Source: Chamaea fasciata
Lineage: Eukaryota > Chordata > Aves > Passeriformes > Sylviidae
Length of the DNA stretch: 64,000 nucleotides
NCBI GenBank assembly: GCA_029207755.1
Contig: JARCOQ010000007.1
Coordinates: 38,769,656-38,833,655 of the forward strand
Reading direction: 5' to 3'
The stretch's first letter is position 1. Each line of letters begins with the position of its first letter. Below the pieces are notes generated by a model, which was not told the origin of the DNA, searched no databases, and saw only the letters and a program-made list of their open reading frames with translations. The translations under genes and the position numbers were made by a program. Positions 59,988 through 64,000 of this stretch are shown in pieces.

Positions 59988-60480
59988 TATGGAGCCAACC
60001 TGCCCGGTGTAACCATCCAGCCTTCTTGCAAGCGAGCGACGGGCAGTAGGAAAAGAGCTCGAAAGCCCGACCTAGCAGGAAGCCAGCTCTCAGGAGGGGC
60101 GGGGGGTGCTCAATTCTGCTCTATAACCAGCCAAAAAGGAGGCAGGGAGCGGTGTGGGGCGAGACAGTTGAGAAAGTGAGGAAGTGCGGCTGGGATGTGA
60201 GTGGAGTTGAGCTGATGTGGATCTTACGTCGCAGAAGTACCCACCTCCTCCTCCTCCTCTCCCCATTTGTCCGCCGCACAAAGGCGTTCGCACCTACAAA
60301 GCCGGAGATGCACCTGCAAACAAGGCAGTCCCCCTCGCCTGCAACTCCCCCCGGGGCGGCACTTTATTTGCAAAGCTGCGTAATTGGTTTAAGCTTGTGG
60401 GGAAAGGAGAGACAGAGGTGGGAGAGGGGGACAGAGGGGGGCGGGGGGGCGGGATGGGATGGGACGGGACGGGGGACGGG
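59988..60480 (-). promoter_or_regulatory. FOXA1: FOXA1 5' UTR and proximal promoter region
   Basis: CpG-rich DNA upstream of the FOXA1 start codon. On the - strand a TATA-like GGTTATAGAG lies at about 60117-60128, roughly 130 bp upstream of the ATG. A CCAAT box (AAACCAATTACG, CCAAT at 60383-60387) and a CAAATAAAG word (about 60361-60370) lie further up. A forkhead-type TGTTTGC is at 60316-60322, possibly autoregulatory. The transcription start is not fixed; either a site near 60095 or dispersed CpG-island starts would fit. Confidence 0.55.
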
Positions 60481-60482
60481 CA
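60420..60482 (+). promoter_or_regulatory. G-quadruplex-prone G-tract array upstream of FOXA1
   Basis: More than ten GGG runs in about 60 bp, including GGGATGGGATGGGACGGG, on the strand opposite FOXA1 sense, roughly 430-490 bp upstream of its start codon. It lies just distal to the CCAAT box. Quadruplex or i-motif formation near the promoter is possible. Confidence 0.6.
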
Positions 60483-62285
60483 CGACCACCCTTTCAGGTG
60501 GACAGGACAAATGCTAGGAGGGATAGGGGGAAATGAAATGAGGCAGATGAAGGAAGGGCAAGCCCCTCTATTTGAAGAGAACGCAAAAGGCCATCCAGCC
60601 TTAAACCCCTGAGATTACAGGCAATATTTACTGAAGGCCGGTAGATGCTCCTTTAACTTGATAGCCGGGACGTGCTTCAAAGTCCCGGGTCCTGAAGTGC
60701 ACAGGTTACCCCCCTCTCCCGCTCCTCACTTCACAGTTGGTTACCGCGCAGGTACCTGCAGGCCCTGCCGCGGGCCCCCACGTTCCCATCGCCCTCGGGG
60801 CAGGGGATGGGATTTACGCGCTCCGGGCTGCGAGCAGGAGACTCGGCTCCGCGCTCCCCAAAGCCCCCCCAACCCTCCGCCCACCCCATCCCCCCCTTCC
60901 TCCGGGCTAAACTAGCCCTTCAAACGGGGCGCTGTCCCATGTAGATGGTGATAATGATAATGTTTTTTCGGGTGCCTTATGTTCAGAAACAATGTGAGTC
61001 ACTGTGCTGAGATATACTACTACAGGTTCCCAATAAATACGGACAGAGGCCTGAATGCGGATCCGCTGATATTAACCTCCACTTGGCAAACATCAGGTGA
61101 GTCACTAGAACCATTTTAGATCTTTACTGTGGAAAGCCTTCAGCCCAAAAGGCTAATTTGGAAGCTTTCTCTGATGCCAGACGCCCAGGAGCAGCACTAA
61201 TATGTAGCGGGTATCTCATTTCCAACTTCTTGCTTATTGACCTGACTCCTCTCAATGAACAGGGGAGGAGGATTCTGCACAGGCTGGTAAAAGGTAAAAA
61301 ACACCGATAAAACAAACAGACACTGGACCAAGCTTTTTATTATTATGGACGGAATCTCTCAGTCTTTGCAGAGGGATCAAACATTTTCTGCCCTGTCCGG
61401 CTCTTCGAGCCTATGTCAATACCACGGACTTTTCTTGGGTTTCTCTATCCTGTCCCCTGTGAGTGCTTTCCCTCGTAGCTACTAGAACTTTTATCACCTC
61501 ATAGTAGAAAACAAAAACCAAAAAGTCAAAACAAAACAAAACAAAACAAAAAATTCTACATCACCAACCAGCAATTAACAACCCTCAGCCCCCCCCCCCA
61601 ACCCAAAAAATTTTTCCAACAGTGGGAATTTGAAGGGGAAGTAAAGTTTCTTCGGATTTTGAAAAGGGCTTGCACATCACACCACACAAACTATAATACA
61701 CACCTGGATCTGAATTTCAGCTTGATGTGTTTATCGTTCAGCATGACCACAGTTGTTTCCACAGTGATTTTTTCTCGAGTGGTCTGTGAAAATGTTACCT
61801 TCACAAACAGGATTTTAAAGTTTCTTATAAAGACACAGGATTCAAATGACGAGATATAGCATATCTCTGCCTCGACAAATATGTTTTAACTTGTTCTCTA
61901 AATGCATTTTCTGTTACCTCTTTCTTTGTTCTTTCTCTCCTTTTTATTTTTTTTTTAATCTGGAAACAGATTTAAGTCAAATCCTCGAAATAAACAAAAC
62001 TCTGAAATCAGCAGAGGAGAGCAACATATGAAAATATGTCTTGAAGGTAATAAAATATGTTAAAAAGCACGAGACTAAACCCCTGCTTTCTCAAATGGTC
62101 AAACTACACCCATGGAAATTGGGACAAACCCCAGCGGAATATCTAAGAAATATTAAAATTGAGGTTTTCGTGTATGCACCTTCCCTTTTTTTCCTAATGA
62201 AAGCGGTGTATATGTCTGAAAACAGAGACCCTTCGGTGGTAGCTTGCTCATTTCGGTATTTGAGGTCTGTGGATATGGTTCCCCG
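60483..62285. other. FOXA1 upstream region, no gene seen
   Basis: A short CpG-rich patch at 60.66-60.92 kb is followed by AT-rich DNA. An (AAAAC)n repeat is at 61525-61551. Small open frames (up to 82 codons, 62041-62289) are unsupported. In mammals TTC6 lies on this side of FOXA1 on the opposite strand, but no exon of it could be recognised here. Confidence 0.5.
61525..61551. repeat. (AAAAC)n microsatellite
   Basis: About five AAAAC units followed by an A run. Confidence 0.9.
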
Positions 62286-62289
62286 CTAG

Positions 62290-62720
62290 CAGCACAGCCG
62301 CATGCGGGAATGCTGGCGGGAGTGCAGCTGCCCCAGCGACCCCGCTGTCAGCACCCCCCCGCTGGGTGACCTCGGGGCGGTGCTGCCTCGCTTTCCAGAG
62401 CCCAGCCCCGCGGGAGCAACACCCGACGGGACGCCGGGCAGCCCACGCTGGGTCACCCCGTACCTGGAAAAAAAGGGTAGGCGCAAAGGCGTGAGGCCAC
62501 TCTCATCGGATGCTGCTACAAACCACGGAGGCGTTTCACCGGGCGGAGCAAACGTGGAGCCGGCAAAGCCGCTCTCCGGGCCGCCCACCCCCGGGCCGCC
62601 CCGGCTGAGATGCCTGCTGCCTGGGAGGGGAGGCGAGCCAGGGGTTGTGCAAAGCCTCAGCGCCTCCTGTTGTCCGGCTGCGGGCTCAGCTCCCGCCTGA
62701 GGTTGCTCCCAGAGGTGAGA
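62290..62720. promoter_or_regulatory. CpG-rich block upstream of FOXA1
   Basis: About 0.43 kb of CpG-dense DNA. A 132-codon open frame on + (62302-62700) and a 100-codon one on - overlap here, both proline/glycine/arginine-rich and unrecognised; treated as non-coding. It may be a distal regulatory island or first-exon region of a divergent transcript. Confidence 0.45.
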
Positions 62721-63429
62721 GCACAGGCAGGATCCTCTCTTAATCTGCTTAGAGCCTCTCGACTTGATGTATAATAAGCAAGCCCGAGTCAGAGCCAGCT
62801 GCTGCTGGAAATTCTCTTCAGCCCGGTTGCTGTGGTGCAGCCCTGGCGGAGAAAATCCTCTCTTAAATCCAGAAGAGGGTCAGGACGCCCCTGCCCGCGG
62901 ACACAGGAAAAAGCGGGAATTTCAGTAGTTGTCCTTGCCCTGCACTTGAGCCTTTATGTAGTGAAGCCCTATGTAGGATGCTCTGCGAGTCCAGCGGGAT
63001 TTATCAGTATCCTTTGCAGCAGGCTCACCAGAGAAGCACTCTCCTAGGATGCGGGACGCTGTGTAGTAGCCACGAGCCCTCCAGTCGCCCCTAGCTGATG
63101 AGTTTTTGAGGAGTCAGGTCAGTAGCACTGGCCCCAACTACACAGCGCCTTTCTCCAGCTCTGGTTCTAGTAACACCAGTTTTTGTACACTTGTTGTTGT
63201 TGTTGTTTATTTGTTTCTTCTTTTTTTATTATATTTTAATTTTTTTTAAATTTTTTTTTTTCAGGGCGAGCTGTTAGTGCAACCTGGAGAAAGCGCAGGC
63301 TGAGGAGAGCTCTGCTGTACCCGGCTAGATAGGATCAGGGTCTCAGCTCTTGGTTCCACCAGTGCGCTCTGCAAAGGGTGCAAACGTAAAAACTAACCTA
63401 AAAATTACGGAAATTTCTGTGTAGGGAGT
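62721..63429. other. upstream DNA with T-rich low-complexity stretch
   Basis: No gene seen. A (TTG)4 word and T/A-rich low-complexity sequence occupy about 63193-63263. Confidence 0.5.
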
Positions 63430-63900
63430 CGGGGCAGGACTTCCAGGGAAGACCATGTTACCAGCGCTGTCAGGAAGAATTGAGCCCCGCAAAGGCCACT
63501 CAGCAAGGGGTTTTGGGAATCTCGTCTCTGCCTGGCCGGGCCGAATGGACTCGCCCCTGGGAAGGGGCTTCCCGCAGCGCCTCGGTGATCGGAGCTCCTT
63601 GGCGCCCGTCGCCCAGCGCCGCCCGCAGGCTCTTTCTCCCACTCGTGCCCCGGGCGGCCGATGCAGGCGGCGGGAGCTTTAATTTTAAAGTAGAGAGCTG
63701 TTGCAGTTCGTTCCAGTCTATGTTTCCCCTGTCAGCAGCAACATCTGCCGACCCTTGCAGGGTCTTACTCGATTTTACGCAAAATGTCATCGTCTTTTGG
63801 ACGAGATTCTCTCGGCAGAGCTTGCGCGGGCCAGGCGCTTAGCTCGGGAAGGAGCTGTGAGGTTATCTCCGCATCGGTATGCATTCCCCGCTCTATATTG
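63430..63900. promoter_or_regulatory. CpG-rich block at right edge
   Basis: Moderately CpG-dense DNA with overlapping open frames on both strands and no recognisable family. It may continue past the window. A divergent or neighbouring gene start outside the window cannot be excluded. Confidence 0.35.
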
Positions 63901-64000
63901 TACAGCCTTCTTTTCGTTTCCCCGGATCCGTCCCCTGCAGAGGGTCCCTCATACCAGGCTTTCCAGGCTGGCCTAAGCCTGTGCAGCGGATCGCCAGAAA

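Noticed and set aside
60480..64000. First exon of TTC6 on + strand
   Set aside because: Mammalian synteny predicts TTC6 on this side, but I could not match any translation to it; not called.
1..64000. CRISPR array, tRNA, rRNA, integrated phage or bacterial-type system
   Set aside because: The spaced repeats present are microsatellites or single duplications. No cloverleaf with A/B boxes and no rRNA-like segment were noticed. The sequence is vertebrate nuclear DNA.

Overview
The window is nuclear DNA from a vertebrate, almost certainly a bird. It has widely spaced exons in an AT-rich background, several CpG islands, and old CR1-type LINE debris. It also carries a solo LTR of a type I recognise from bird genomes; I recall that type mainly from neoavian rather than galliform species, so a non-galliform bird is likely but not proven. 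No prokaryotic-style genes, operons, CRISPR arrays, tRNAs or rRNAs were seen.

Two protein-coding genes can be supported. (1) The 3' end of MIPOL1 lies on the + strand. Its penultimate coding exon is 8123-8353 and its terminal coding exon is 27522-27588, separated by a 19.2 kb intron; the rest of the gene lies left of the window. (2) A complete FOXA1 (HNF-3 alpha) coding sequence lies on the - strand. Exon 1 is 59916-59987 and exon 2 is 56223-57485, with a phase-0 intron of 2430 bp. Together they encode 444 residues with an intact forkhead domain and an intact C-terminal activation region. The order MIPOL1 then FOXA1, converging tail to tail, is the same as in human chromosome 14q.

Layout: 1-27521, MIPOL1 introns with few repeats (MIR-like piece, poly-T tract, ATT microsatellite, solo LTR, possible CR1 piece). 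27522 to about 28.8 kb, MIPOL1 last exon and 3' UTR. About 29.6-30.5 kb, an ancient CR1/L3 LINE fragment in antisense. 31-42.9 kb, AT-rich intergenic DNA with two LTR-like candidates. 42.9-54.6 kb, a string of CpG-rich blocks separated by AT-rich, conserved-looking DNA, the usual look of the regulatory neighbourhood of a developmental transcription factor. About 54.9-60.1 kb, the FOXA1 transcription unit. 60.1-64 kb, FOXA1 upstream region with further CpG-rich blocks.

The two genes are not known to act in one pathway. MIPOL1 is a coiled-coil protein. FOXA1 is a pioneer transcription factor whose enhancers in mammals are spread through this neighbourhood. I found no convincing new coding system. 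The best leads are an orphan CpG island with three GC boxes at 10-bp spacing, a splice-site-flanked exon-like cassette in MIPOL1-compatible phase, and the LTR/CR1 insertions. Repeat calls rest on remembered family sequences, not on a database search.
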